Of a stretch of 64,000 nt of DNA, positions 35,224 to 43,889 are shown one piece after another (position 1 is the first letter of the stretch; every line of letters begins with the position of its first letter). The DNA lies in the NCBI RefSeq assembly GCF_017355525.1, contig NZ_CP067395.1:3689001-3753000 (forward strand). The letters run 5' to 3'. Both the position numbers and the translations under genes were made by a program. Origin of the DNA: Lysobacter enzymogenes. Its GTDB lineage: Bacteria > Pseudomonadota > Gammaproteobacteria > Xanthomonadales > Xanthomonadaceae. The notes below the pieces were generated by a model. That model made no database searches and had not been told where the DNA came from. It worked only from the letters and a program-made list of their open reading frames with translations.

Positions 35224-36319
35224 GGCCGACGCGATCGACGCTGCGCCGGGCACGGCCGGCGAAAACGCCGCGCTGCAGGCGCGGCCGCTGCGCGGCCGGG
35301 TGCCGGCGGTGCCGCTGTGGCAGGCGCAGGCGCTGTGCGGTTTCTTCGGCGCGGCCCAGCGCTGGCCGCTGCGCGACGGCGGCGGCTGGCTGGAGTTCTT
35401 CGCCGCCGGCCCGGTCGACGGCGAAGTGATGACCCTGGAAGGCGACGGCGCGCGGGTGCGGCTGCAGCTCGACAGCGGGCTGGCGCTGGACGCCGACACC
35501 GGCCTGCACTGGAGCGGCTACCGCGGCCGCTCGCGGGTGCTGGCCTGGAGCCTGGCGCACGAATCGCAATTGATGAAGCTGAGCCAGGCGCTCGACGTGG
35601 CGCTGATTCCGGTCGTCGACGACAGCGCCGCCTCGCTGCAGAGCCTGCAGGCGCGCGGCGACGACGACGGCCTGTGGCTGGGCTTCCGCGTGCTCGACGG
35701 CGCCGCGCAGCCGCGCGCGCGCGGGCACCTGCGGATTCCGCCGGGTTGGGTCGACCGCCTGCTGCAACGCGCGGAGCTGTTCGAGCGCGCGCGCGGCGAC
35801 GGCGACGGCGACGGCGACGACTACCGCGACTGGTCGCAGCTGCCGGTGCCGCTGGCGCTGAGCTGGGACGGCCCGACCCTGCGCTACGCGCAATGGCGCC
35901 AGCTGCGCGTCGGCGACGTGCTGGTGATCGGCAATTTCCAGCGCCTGCCGCAGATGCGCGCATGCGCGCCGGGCTGCGCCTGGCCGCTGGCGCCGAGCGC
36001 CGAGGGCTGGCGCATCGACGGGCCGGCGCAATTCCTTTCCACGCACGAGGAGACATCCGCGATGAGCGACCCCGAATCCGCCGCCGAGGCGCCCGCAGCG
36101 ACCGGACCGGACGTGCCGGTGCGGCTGCAGTTCGACCTGGGGCGGCTGGAATGCCGCTACGAGGACCTGCAGGGATTCCAGCCCGGCTACGTGTTCGCCC
36201 TGCCCTCGCGGCTGGAAGGCGCCAACGTGGTGATCCGCGCCAACGGGCGCGATGCGGGCCGCGGCGAGATCGTCGCGGTCGGCGATACCTTGGGCGTGCG
36301 CCTGCTCTCCTGGAGCTGA
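35216..36319 (+). CDS. sctQ: T3SS sorting-platform (C-ring) protein SctQ
   Basis: 367 residues. The N-terminal portion (AVPLWQAQALCGFFGAAQRW) and the middle SpoA-like region around 190-265 (LPVPLALSWDGPTLRYAQWR; VGDVLVIGNFQRLP) are divergent. The C-terminal SpoA domain is clear: VPVRLQFDLGRLECRYEDLQ, GYVFALPSRLEGANVVIRAN, GEIVAVGDTLGVRLLSW. A DGDGDGDD acidic repeat at about 197-204 is encoded by tandem GGCGAC codons. SctQ with SctK and SctL forms the six cytoplasmic pods that load substrates. A short product from an internal start is likely (36062). Confidence 0.92.
   Translation: MVEADAIDAAPGTAGENAALQARPLRGRVPAVPLWQAQALCGFFGAAQRWPLRDGGGWLEFFAAGPVDGEVMTLEGDGARVRLQLDSGLALDADTGLHWSGYRGRSRVLAWSLAHESQLMKLSQALDVALIPVVDDSAASLQSLQARGDDDGLWLGFRVLDGAAQPRARGHLRIPPGWVDRLLQRAELFERARGDGDGDGDDYRDWSQLPVPLALSWDGPTLRYAQWRQLRVGDVLVIGNFQRLPQMRACAPGCAWPLAPSAEGWRIDGPAQFLSTHEETSAMSDPESAAEAPAATGPDVPVRLQFDLGRLECRYEDLQGFQPGYVFALPSRLEGANVVIRANGRDAGRGEIVAVGDTLGVRLLSWS
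36062..36319 (+). CDS. Probable internal translation product SctQ-C (85 residues)
   Basis: GAGGAG at 36047-36052 lies nine bases ahead of an in-frame ATG (MSDPESAAEAPAATGPDVPV) just before the C-terminal SpoA domain of SctQ. Many T3SS make a separate SctQ-C (YscQ-C, SpaO short form) this way, and it dimerises or joins full-length SctQ in the pods. The site is better than that of sctQ itself. Confidence 0.6.
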   Translation: MSDPESAAEAPAATGPDVPVRLQFDLGRLECRYEDLQGFQPGYVFALPSRLEGANVVIRANGRDAGRGEIVAVGDTLGVRLLSWS

Positions 36320-36322
36320 GTC

Positions 36323-37225
36323 ATGGATTTCAGTTCGTTCTCGCCGGCGCTGGTGCTGCTGACGGTGGTCAGCCTGGCGCTGGCGCCGTTCGTGGCGGTG
36401 ATGGTGACCTCCTTCACCAAGATCGTGGTGGTGCTGAGCCTGCTGCGCAACGCGCTGGGCCTGCAGCAGGTGCCGCCGAACGTGGTCATCAACGGTCTGG
36501 CGATCGTGCTGTCGATCTATGTGATGTATCCGGTGATCCTGGAGACCCACGACGCGATCAACGCGCGCGCCGGCGGCGGCGCGGCGGCGACCGCGACCCA
36601 GGGACAGCCGCCGGGCACCGGGCCGGCCGCGGCGAACGCCGCGAACGCGCCGGCGGATCCGGCCGCCGCAGCGGCGCCTGCTGCTGCGGCCGCACCGGCC
36701 GCGGCGAACGCTGCGGCGCCTGCCGCACCGGCGGCCGCTGCCGCGACGCCCGCCGCCGCGCAGGCCAACGCGCCCGCCGGCGCCAAACGCCCGACTCCGC
36801 TGCCGTCGGCCGTGCTCGGCGGCAAGATGGACGCCGCGCGCCTGCTCGCGCTGATGGACGCCGGCAAGGAACCGCTGCGCAAGTTCCTGATCAAGCACTC
36901 CAGCGACGCCGAGCGCGCGTTCTTCCTGCGCAGCGCCCAACGCCTGCTGCCGCCGAACGCGCGCGGCGACATCAGCGTCGACGATTTCATCGTGGTGATT
37001 CCGGCGTTCACCGTCAGCGAACTCACCGCCGCGTTCCAGATCGGCTTCCTGATCTTCCTGCCGTTCCTCATCATCGACCTGGTGGTGTCGAACATCCTGC
37101 TCTCGCTCGGCATGATGATGCTCTCGCCGACCACCGTGTCGCTGCCGTTCAAGCTGCTGCTGTTCGTGCTGATCGGCGGCTGGGCGAAGCTGGTGCACGG
37201 GCTGGTGCTGACGTATGGCGGGTGA
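36323..37225 (+). CDS. sctR: T3SS export apparatus protein SctR with a large Ala/Pro insertion
   Basis: 300 residues, whereas SctR is usually about 215-220. Core motifs are intact: VMVTSFTKIVVVLSLLRNAL, NVVINGLAIVLSIYVMYPVI, MDAGKEPLRKFLIKHSSDAE, VVIPAFTVSELTAAFQIGFL and FLPFLIIDLVVSNILLSLGM. Residues about 85-160 form an insertion made almost only of Ala, Pro, Gly, Asn and Gln (APADPAAAAAPAAAAAPAAA). It sits in the extracytoplasmic loop between the second helix and the conserved 'KEPLRKF' segment. Five SctR subunits form the core of the export cone with SctS and SctT. The ATG lies three bases after the sctQ stop. Confidence 0.96.
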   Translation: MDFSSFSPALVLLTVVSLALAPFVAVMVTSFTKIVVVLSLLRNALGLQQVPPNVVINGLAIVLSIYVMYPVILETHDAINARAGGGAAATATQGQPPGTGPAAANAANAPADPAAAAAPAAAAAPAAANAAAPAAPAAAAATPAAAQANAPAGAKRPTPLPSAVLGGKMDAARLLALMDAGKEPLRKFLIKHSSDAERAFFLRSAQRLLPPNARGDISVDDFIVVIPAFTVSELTAAFQIGFLIFLPFLIIDLVVSNILLSLGMMMLSPTTVSLPFKLLLFVLIGGWAKLVHGLVLTYGG

Positions 37226-37388
37226 AGCGGGGGTTGGGGACAGCAACAGCGGGGTTGGGGAACTGGGGCGGCGCGGGTGCGGGTTGTGCCGGCGGCCTTT
37301 GAACTCACGCGCATCCACAGTTCCCTAACCCCGCCCTTGCTCTCTCCAACCCCGCTGCACGCTCCCTCCCGCCACAACGGACCCCGCC
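37226..37388. repeat. G-rich/C-rich repeat spacer between sctR and sctS
   Basis: Two GGGGTTGGGG copies (near 37231 and 37251) are followed by C-rich complements. AGCGGGGTTGG at 37248-37258 is exactly complementary to CCAACCCCGCT at 37346-37356, so the mRNA could close an 87-base loop or form a G-quadruplex. The sctR-sctS junction in other T3SS is normally very short. Confidence 0.65.
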
Positions 37389-37655
37389 ATGGGCGACATG
37401 CTCGAAATGACCAAACAGGCCCTGTGGCTGACCCTGCTGCTGTCGGGGCCGCCGGTGGTGGCCGCGGCCCTGGTCGGGCTGGTGGTGGCCTTCATCCAGG
37501 CCGCGACCCAGTTGCAGGAACAGACCTTCGCCTACGCGATCAAGTTCACCGTGATCGCGGTGACCTTGTTCGTCACCGCGTCGATGATCGGCGGCACCCT
37601 GTACACCTTCGCCGACCGCATCTTCCTCGACTTCCCCGGCATGATCCGCCACTGA
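37389..37655 (+). CDS. sctS: T3SS export apparatus protein SctS (HrcS)
   Basis: 88 residues, the expected size, with two membrane helices: LWLTLLLSGPPVVAAALVGL and KFTVIAVTLFVTASMIGGTL. Between them is the conserved cytoplasmic loop VVAFIQAATQLQEQTFAYAI. SctS wraps the SctR5-SctT core and helps form the entrance of the export gate. It follows sctR across an unusual repeat-bearing spacer and is 24 bases ahead of sctT. Confidence 0.96.
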   Translation: MGDMLEMTKQALWLTLLLSGPPVVAAALVGLVVAFIQAATQLQEQTFAYAIKFTVIAVTLFVTASMIGGTLYTFADRIFLDFPGMIRH

Positions 37656-37679
37656 TGCGCGACGCACGCTGACGACGCG

Positions 37680-38474
37680 ATGATTCTCGACGTAGAAAAC
37701 GGCGGCAACCTGCTGCTCGCGCTCGGGCTGGTGCTGCCGCGCGTGCTCGGCGCGTTCATGATGCTGCCGCTGATCACCTCCGAAAACATGCCGCCGCTGG
37801 TGCGCAACAGCTTCATGGTCTCGCTGGCGATCATCGCCATTCCGGTGGCGATGAACGGCGTGCCGCTGAGCCAGCTCAACGCGCTGCAGTTCGCGCCGAT
37901 CATCCTCAAGGAACTGTTCATCGGCGTGTCGATCGGCTTCGTGTTCGGCATGGTGTTCTGGGCGATCAGCGCCGCCGGCAACGTCATCGACACCCAGGTC
38001 GGCATGACCCTGGCGCAGGTGTTCGACCCGGTCCAGGGCCATCAGGCCTCGCTGCACGGCAGCTTCCTGTCGCAGTTCGCGACCTGGCTGTTCATGGCCA
38101 GCGGCGCGTTCCTGGTGTTCCTCGACCTGCTGATGGCCAGCTACGCGATGTGGCCGGTGGTGTCGTTCTTCCCGACCCTGCACGCGGCCGGCATGGAGCT
38201 GTTCGTCGGCCAGTTCAGTTACCTCATGAGCGCGCTGCTGGTGCTGGCGGCGCCGGCGATGGTGGTGCTGCTGCTGATCGACCTGTCGTTCGGCCTGGTC
38301 AACCGCTTCGCCCCGCAGCTCAACGTGTTCACCATCACCATGCCGATCAAGGCCTGGCTGGCGACCTGGATCGTGCTGCTGATGCTCGGGGTGTACGTGG
38401 AGATCGTGTTGCAGCGCATCTCCGGCAACCGCGGCCTGATCGAGGCCTTGAACAAAGCCTTCGGCGGCGCCTGA
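37680..38474 (+). CDS. sctT: T3SS export apparatus protein SctT (HrcT)
   Basis: 264 residues, six or more helices in the FliR/SctT family: LLLALGLVLPRVLGAFMMLP, LKELFIGVSIGFVFGMVFWA, GNVIDTQVGMTLAQVFDPVQ and LLLIDLSFGLVNRFAPQLNV with MPIKAWLATWIVLLM. All are normal. SctT completes the R5S4T1 export complex. It ends the plus-strand secretion genes; a glutathione transferase gene follows after 47 bases and has its own ribosome-binding site. Confidence 0.96.
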   Translation: MILDVENGGNLLLALGLVLPRVLGAFMMLPLITSENMPPLVRNSFMVSLAIIAIPVAMNGVPLSQLNALQFAPIILKELFIGVSIGFVFGMVFWAISAAGNVIDTQVGMTLAQVFDPVQGHQASLHGSFLSQFATWLFMASGAFLVFLDLLMASYAMWPVVSFFPTLHAAGMELFVGQFSYLMSALLVLAAPAMVVLLLIDLSFGLVNRFAPQLNVFTITMPIKAWLATWIVLLMLGVYVEIVLQRISGNRGLIEALNKAFGGA

Positions 38475-38521
38475 GGCGCGCGCCGCGTCTGTCGTTTTCC
38501 CCGTTTCGGAAGGAGCGCGCG

Positions 38522-39174
<653 letters not shown>

Positions 39175-39184
<10 letters not shown>

Positions 39185-40284
39185 TCGTCGAGCGGCGGCG
39201 GCAGTTCCGGCGCGCTGTCGTCGCCGTCGCGCAGGCGGCGCACGGTTTCGGCCCAGTGCAGGACCTCGGCCACAGCCTCGAAGAACTCGTTGCCGATGTA
39301 TTCGTCGAGCCCGGCGCGTTCGTTGAGGCCGCGCGCCAGCTCCACGTTCTGCAGGATCGGCACGCCGGCCTCGGCGGCGGCGCGCTTGATCGCCTCGGCC
39401 ATGTAGCCCTCGCCCTTGGCCACCACCACCGGCAGGTCGGTGATGCCGTGCTCGTACTGCAGGGCGATGGCGATGTGGGTGGGGTTGGTCACGACGACGT
39501 TGGATTGGCGGACGGCGTTGAGCATGTTCTGCTGCGACCATTCCTGATGCAACTGCCGGCGCCGGCTCTTGACGTGCGGGTCGCCTTCGTTTTCCTTGAC
39601 CTCCTGCTGGATGTCGCGCCGGCTCATGCGCAACTGCTTGAGGTAGGAGAACTTCTGGTACCACACGTCGATGGCGGAGACGAAGAAGAACACGAAGATC
39701 GTCCACACCCCGATCCGCACCAGCCCGTACCAGATGCCCGAGCCCATCGCCGCGGGCGGCGCGTACGGCAGCAGCATCAGCTGGGCCAGCATCTTGTAGA
39801 TCACGAAGCTGCCGATGCCGACCAGGGCCGCGCTCTTGATCGTGGACTTGACCAGTTCGACCAGGTTGTCCATCGAGAACATCTTCTTGACGCCCTCGGC
39901 CGGGTTCATCTTGTCCATCGCCGGCTTGAGCTTGCCCAGCGCCAGGATCGGGCCGACCTGCAGGAACTCGACCACCGCGCCGAGGAACACCGCCATCGTC
40001 AGCAGCGGCAGGGTCAGCCACAGCAGGGTTTCGAACGCCGACCCGCCGACCTCGCGCAAGGCGTCGCCGAACGGCTGGTTGATCGCCTTGAGGCTGGTTT
40101 CGAACAGGCGGATCAGCTTGAGCCGCATGAAGTCCAGCATCAGCCAGCCGCACACCATCCAGCCGAGCACCAGCACGGTGCTGGTGAGCTCCTTGCTCTT
40201 GGCGACATTGCCTTCCTTGCGCGCGTCGCGGATCTTTTTCTGGGTCGGCGGCTCGGTCTTGTCGGCGCCCTGGTCCTTCGCCAT
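39175..40284 (-). CDS. sctU: T3SS substrate-specificity switch protein SctU (HrcU)
   Basis: 369 residues. The N-terminus MAKDQGADKTEPPTQKKIRD, then ARKEGNVAKSKEL, is the family signature. Four membrane helices lie between about 33 and 210. The cytoplasmic domain has MSRRDIQQEVKENEGDPHVK, SRRRQLHQEW and the self-cleaving NPTH in VVVTNPTHIAIALQYEHGIT (Asn near 270). It cleaves itself and acts with SctP to switch substrates. Unusually it is transcribed opposite to sctQ-R-S-T, separated from them by the GST gene. The acidic C-terminal tail is DGDDSAPELPPPLDD. Confidence 0.97.
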
Positions 40285-40498
40285 GCGCGGCCCTGCTGCG
40301 GGAAGGGCACCGAGGCTAGCACGCAGGCCACAGCGCGAAAGTGGCGGGTGTCAGCAATCGCCGCCGGGCGTGCGACGGGGGGCCTGAACGCAGGCGGGGC
40401 ACGTCCACCGCACCTAGGGTCGCCCCGAGTTGGCCCTGTTGGCGCCCTGGGGCTACATTGCGCCCATCCCCCACACCGCGACCGCCCTGACCGCCCGC

Positions 40499-40816
40499 AT
40501 GAGCACCATCGGCCCCGATTCGCGCATCGACCGCGCTGGCCTCGACAGCCAGACGCTGGAAGCGCTGCGCGTCCGCGAGCCGGCGGCGCAGGGCGCGCAG
40601 GCGCCGGGCGCGGTCGCCGAGGCGGTCCCCGCGTATGCCCCGCCCGCGGTCGACCCCGGCGAGCAGACCCTCAACGCCGACGCCTGGCGCGGCGTGGCCG
40701 CCGGCGACCGCCAGTTGCCGGGCGATAGCCGCCTGGAACACGAGCTGGGCCAGCTGGACCTGTCCGCCGCCGCCGACCGCGGCGCCGAGGCGGTGCTGGA
40801 TTCGCTGACCGCCTGA
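40499..40816 (+). CDS. Hypothetical protein, 105 residues, divergent from sctU
   Basis: The ATG at 40499 gives a soluble Ala/Pro-rich protein (MSTIGPDSRIDRAGLDSQTL, later VPAYAPPAVDPGEQTLNADA) ending LEHELGQLDLSAAADRGAEA. There is no signal peptide, membrane helix or Cys. It lies at the edge of the secretion island, 214 bases from the sctU start and divergent from it. A flexible N-terminus and lack of fold would suit a secreted effector or accessory factor, but there is no positive evidence. The translation start lacks a strong site. Confidence 0.5.
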   Translation: MSTIGPDSRIDRAGLDSQTLEALRVREPAAQGAQAPGAVAEAVPAYAPPAVDPGEQTLNADAWRGVAAGDRQLPGDSRLEHELGQLDLSAAADRGAEAVLDSLTA

Positions 40817-40910
40817 CCGGGGCGTTCGATCCGACTGCGCACTCCGGCCGGCGATCCGCGGCCGCCATCGCCTGCCCGCATCGCTGCCGCCGGCCCGCTC
40901 GGCTAGGCTA

Positions 40911-41633
40911 GTGGCGTCTTTCGCCGTCTTCCTGCTTGTGACCGAACCCGCCGCGTTGAACGAATCGCCGTCGCCCGAAGCCCTGCGCGCCGCCGCCGAC
41001 CGGCTGGTGTCGGCGCTGGCCGCGCACAGCGACCCGGAGTACCGGCTCAGCGTGCTCAAGCGCGTGGTCCGGCGCCTCGGCGAGGAACGCTATCCCTTGT
41101 TCATCCGCCTGCTCGGCGTGGTCGCCGAGAGCGACGACGCGCGCGCCCAGCGCCTGCTCGCCGACACCTTCGGCACCGCGCTGCGGCGCATGGACCTGCC
41201 CGGCGGCGCGCTGAGTTCGTGGGGCGCGACGCGCTTGCCGGACGCGACCGGGCCGGTCGCGGCGAGCGCGTTGTCCGGCCACTTCTTCGGCGCGACGCCG
41301 CGGCGTCTGCTCGGGCCGGTCGAATACCTGACCGTGTGGCATTTGCAACGCACCCAGCGCACCGCGTTGGGCGCGGACACCTTCCGCACCGCGCTGGCGC
41401 GGCTGATCGCCTTGCTGAACCGCAGCGAGGACGCGCGCACGCTGTATCCGCAAAAGCTCGCGGCCGATGCGCAGAACGAGATGGAAGGCGCTTACACGCG
41501 CGCCACCCGCGAGCGCCTGCGCACGCTGGCCGACGCGTGGCGGGCCGGGCGCTCGCCGGACGAGGTGGCGCAGGCGGTGCTGGATGTGGCGGAGGCGCCG
41601 TTGCCGACAGGTTGGGTGGTTCGCGATCTTTGA
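40911..41633 (+). CDS. Conserved-looking hypothetical protein, about 231-240 residues
   Basis: A helical soluble protein: LRAAADRLVSALAAHSDPEY, LSVLKRVVRRLGEERYPLFI, RLLADTFGTALRRMDLPGGA, FRTALARLIALLNRSEDART. Two GTG starts are possible, at 40911 and 40938; the second removes the odd MASFAVFLL leader and is my preference. No catalytic motif or known domain was recognised. It is a single gene between the secretion island and the copper genes. Codon and base composition match the neighbours. Confidence 0.65.
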   Translation: MASFAVFLLVTEPAALNESPSPEALRAAADRLVSALAAHSDPEYRLSVLKRVVRRLGEERYPLFIRLLGVVAESDDARAQRLLADTFGTALRRMDLPGGALSSWGATRLPDATGPVAASALSGHFFGATPRRLLGPVEYLTVWHLQRTQRTALGADTFRTALARLIALLNRSEDARTLYPQKLAADAQNEMEGAYTRATRERLRTLADAWRAGRSPDEVAQAVLDVAEAPLPTGWVVRDL

Positions 41634-41845
41634 TCGTCGCCGGGGGTCGCCCCACCCCGGCCCGAACGCAGAGCGTTCGGGCGTTCGCGACTGCGATGGC
41701 TCGCAAGCGCAGTCGCTCACCCCGTTTACGGGAGAGGGGTTGGGGTGAGGGCCGCAAGCAAAAACGCCGCTGCGACACTGAGCCACATCCTTCCGCGCAA
41801 CGCCGGTGCTGCAATGCCAGCCTCCCCGCACCGAAGCGAACGCGC

Positions 41846-42454
41846 ATGCGCGACCTGCCCTTCCTTCCATCGCCTTCGCGCCGCCGCCTGCTCGCCGCGG
41901 CCGGCGCCGCCGCGCTGCTGAGCGCCTGCGGCCCCGGCGAACCCAAGCTGAAACTGCACGGCATCGACCTGAGCCTGCGCCCCGGTTTCGGCGGCGATTT
42001 CCGCCTGCTCGATCCGCAAGGCCGCGAACGCACGCTGTCGGATTTCTACGGCAAGACGGTGCTGCTGTTCTTCGGCTTCACCCTATGCCCCGACGTATGC
42101 CCGACCGCGCTGACCCGCGCCGTGCAGATCCGCAAACTGCTCGGCGCCGACGGGCCGAACCTGCAGGTGCTGTTCGTCACCCTCGACCCGGCGCGCGACA
42201 CGCCGCAGGTGCTGCAGGCCTACACCCAGGCCTTCGACCCGAGCTTCATCGGCCTGAGCGGCAGCGAACAGCGCATCGCCGACACCGCCAAGGCGTTCCG
42301 CGTGGTCTACGCGAAAGTGCCGACCGGTTCGACCTACACCATCGACCACTCCGCGCTGAGCTACGTCTACGACGCCCACGGCCGCCTGCGCATGGCGCTG
42401 CGGCACGAGCAGAGCGCGGCCGAGTGCGTCGACGACATCCGCCAGATCCTGTGA
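41846..42454 (+). CDS. SCO1/SenC family copper-binding lipoprotein
   Basis: 202 residues from the ATG at 41846. It has a lipoprotein signal with lipobox LLSACG (Cys near 32) and a thioredoxin-fold domain with the copper-binding CPDVCPTAL motif in LLFFGFTLCPDVCP. The conserved His is in YTIDHSALSYVYD. LFVTLDPARDTPQVLQAYTQ is typical of SCO proteins. It delivers copper to, or reduces, the CuA site of cytochrome oxidase in the periplasm. It is followed by a PCu(A)C gene nine bases later and faces a RegA-like regulator, an arrangement recalling the regB-senC-regA locus. Confidence 0.94.
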   Translation: MRDLPFLPSPSRRRLLAAAGAAALLSACGPGEPKLKLHGIDLSLRPGFGGDFRLLDPQGRERTLSDFYGKTVLLFFGFTLCPDVCPTALTRAVQIRKLLGADGPNLQVLFVTLDPARDTPQVLQAYTQAFDPSFIGLSGSEQRIADTAKAFRVVYAKVPTGSTYTIDHSALSYVYDAHGRLRMALRHEQSAAECVDDIRQIL

Positions 42455-42462
42455 GGCCGCCC

Positions 42463-42915
42463 ATGCGTCGCGATCGTTTCCCCGTCCTGCTGCTCGCCGC
42501 CGCGCTGCTGTGCGCGGCGCCCGCCGCGTCCGCGCAAGTGAAGGTGGAAGCGCCGTGGGTGCGCGCGACCGTCGCCCAGCAACCGGCGACCGGCGCCTTC
42601 ATGCGCCTGACCGCCGCGCGCGAGCTGCGCCTGGTCGATGCGCGCTCGCCGGCGGCCGAGCATGTGGAAGTGCACGAGATGGCGATGCAGGGACAGACCA
42701 TGCGCATGCGCCAGATCGCCGCGCTGGCCTTGCCCAAGGACCGCGCGGTGGCGTTGGCGCCGGGCGGTTATCACCTGATGCTGATCGGGCTGAAACAGCC
42801 GTTGCGCGCGGGCGCGAAGGTGTCGCTGACGCTGGTGTTCGAAGATGCTGCGGGCAAGCGCAGCGAGCAGGATGTGCAGGCCGAAGTGCGCCCGCTGGCT
42901 ACGCCGGCGTCGTAG
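42463..42915 (+). CDS. PCu(A)C periplasmic copper chaperone
   Basis: 150 residues with a signal peptide (FPVLLLAAALLCAAPAASAQ). The copper-site residues are in place: His and Met in EHVEVHEMAMQGQTMRMRQI, and His and Met in APGGYHLMLIGLKQPL, the H(M)x10Mx21HxM pattern of PCu(A)C. It works with SCO1 in building the CuA centre of the oxidase. It is in an operon with the SCO1 gene (nine-base gap), and a palindromic REPIN follows the stop by seven bases and may terminate the transcript. Confidence 0.92.
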   Translation: MRRDRFPVLLLAAALLCAAPAASAQVKVEAPWVRATVAQQPATGAFMRLTAARELRLVDARSPAAEHVEVHEMAMQGQTMRMRQIAALALPKDRAVALAPGGYHLMLIGLKQPLRAGAKVSLTLVFEDAAGKRSEQDVQAEVRPLATPAS

Positions 42916-42921
42916 CAGCCC

Positions 42922-43018
42922 TGTAGGAGCGGCGCGAGCCGCGACCGCGACAACGCAACCATTGCGCAAGGTTCGGCGTAGTTGCGTTGTCGCGGTCGCG
43001 GCTCGCGCCGCTCCTACA
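42922..43018. repeat. Palindromic repeat pair, family B (REPIN)
   Basis: Perfect 38-base inverted arms, 42922-42959 and 42981-43018, starting TGTAGGAGCGGCGCGAGCCG, enclose 21 bases. It lies between convergent genes (PCu(A)C and the RegA-like gene), a good position for a two-way terminator. Other family B elements are at 54574-54729 and 56381-56443. Confidence 0.88.
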
Positions 43019-43025
43019 AAAAGCG

Positions 43026-43622
43026 CTACAGCCCGACGACGCTGCGCTCCGGCCCCGGCCGCTTGCCGAGCTTGCGCTGCAGCGAACGCCGATGCATGCC
43101 GAGCAACCGCGCCGTCGCCGAAATGTTGCCGCCGGTATCGTTGAGCGCCTGCTGGATATGCTCCCACTCCAGCCGCCGCAGCGGCATCATCGTGTCCGGC
43201 GCCTGCGCGGGCGTCGGCGCCGCATCCGGCGACTCCAGGCCGAGCGCGGCCAGGATTGCGTTGACGCTGGCCGGCTTGGGCAGGTAATCGTCGGCGCCGC
43301 GCTTGATCGCGTCGACCGCGGTGGCGACGCTGGCGTAGCCGGTGACCAACACGATGCGCATGTCCGTGCGCAGCTCGCGCAACGGCCGGATCAACTGCAG
43401 GCCCGACTCGGCGCCGAGCTTGAGATCGACCAGCGCGAACGCCGGCGGTTGCTGCAAGGCCAGATCCAGCGCCTGGCGCACGCTGCCGGCGGTGCGCGTG
43501 TCGACGCCGCGACGGGCGAGGCTGCGTTGCAGGGTGGCGGCATAGGTGTCGTCGTCGTCGACGATCAGGCCCGGGCCGAGGGGGCCGTTCACAACGGCAC
43601 GAGGGGGCGTGGTTGCGTTCAT
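43026..43622 (-). CDS. RegA/PrrA/ActR-type response regulator
   Basis: 198 residues (an upstream in-frame ATG at 43631 adds three). The receiver has GLIVDDDDTYAATLQRSLAR, phospho-acceptor Asp near 63 (AFALVDLKLGAESG), VLVTGYASVATAVDAIKRGA and Lys in YLPKPASV. A Pro/Ala linker precedes a Fis-type HTH, ALNDTGGNISATARLLGMHR followed by RSLQRKLGKR, the RegA hallmark. Such regulators control redox and respiration genes. The usual sensor (RegB/PrrB) is not in the window, but the SCO1/SenC gene next door is consistent with redox control. Confidence 0.93.
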   Translation of the reverse strand: MNATTPPRAVVNGPLGPGLIVDDDDTYAATLQRSLARRGVDTRTAGSVRQALDLALQQPPAFALVDLKLGAESGLQLIRPLRELRTDMRIVLVTGYASVATAVDAIKRGADDYLPKPASVNAILAALGLESPDAAPTPAQAPDTMMPLRRLEWEHIQQALNDTGGNISATARLLGMHRRSLQRKLGKRPGPERSVVGL

Positions 43623-43776
43623 GCGCGGCATCCTACGCCCGGGCCCGCGCCGCGGGAGTGCGGCAAACTGCCACAGGACAATGTGTCCAACGCTGTGGTT
43701 GGGGGTATGACGGCCGGTCGCTGCGACGCCGCGCAGTGCGCAAGGAATGGGAGAGACGCCTCGTCCTCCCACACCC

Positions 43777-43803
43777 GTCATCCCCGCGAACGCGGGGATC
43801 CAG
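43777..43803. repeat. Single family A palindromic repeat
   Basis: One 27-base arm (GTCATCCCCGCGAACGCGGG...) without an inverted partner, between the RegA-like gene start and the GH3 gene stop. Confidence 0.75.
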
Positions 43804-43889
43804 AGCCTTCAGCGTCATGCGCCGATGAACTCAGGCTCCCCGCTTCGCATCAGCATCAACGTCAGCGAACGACACCGACGCATAACGAC

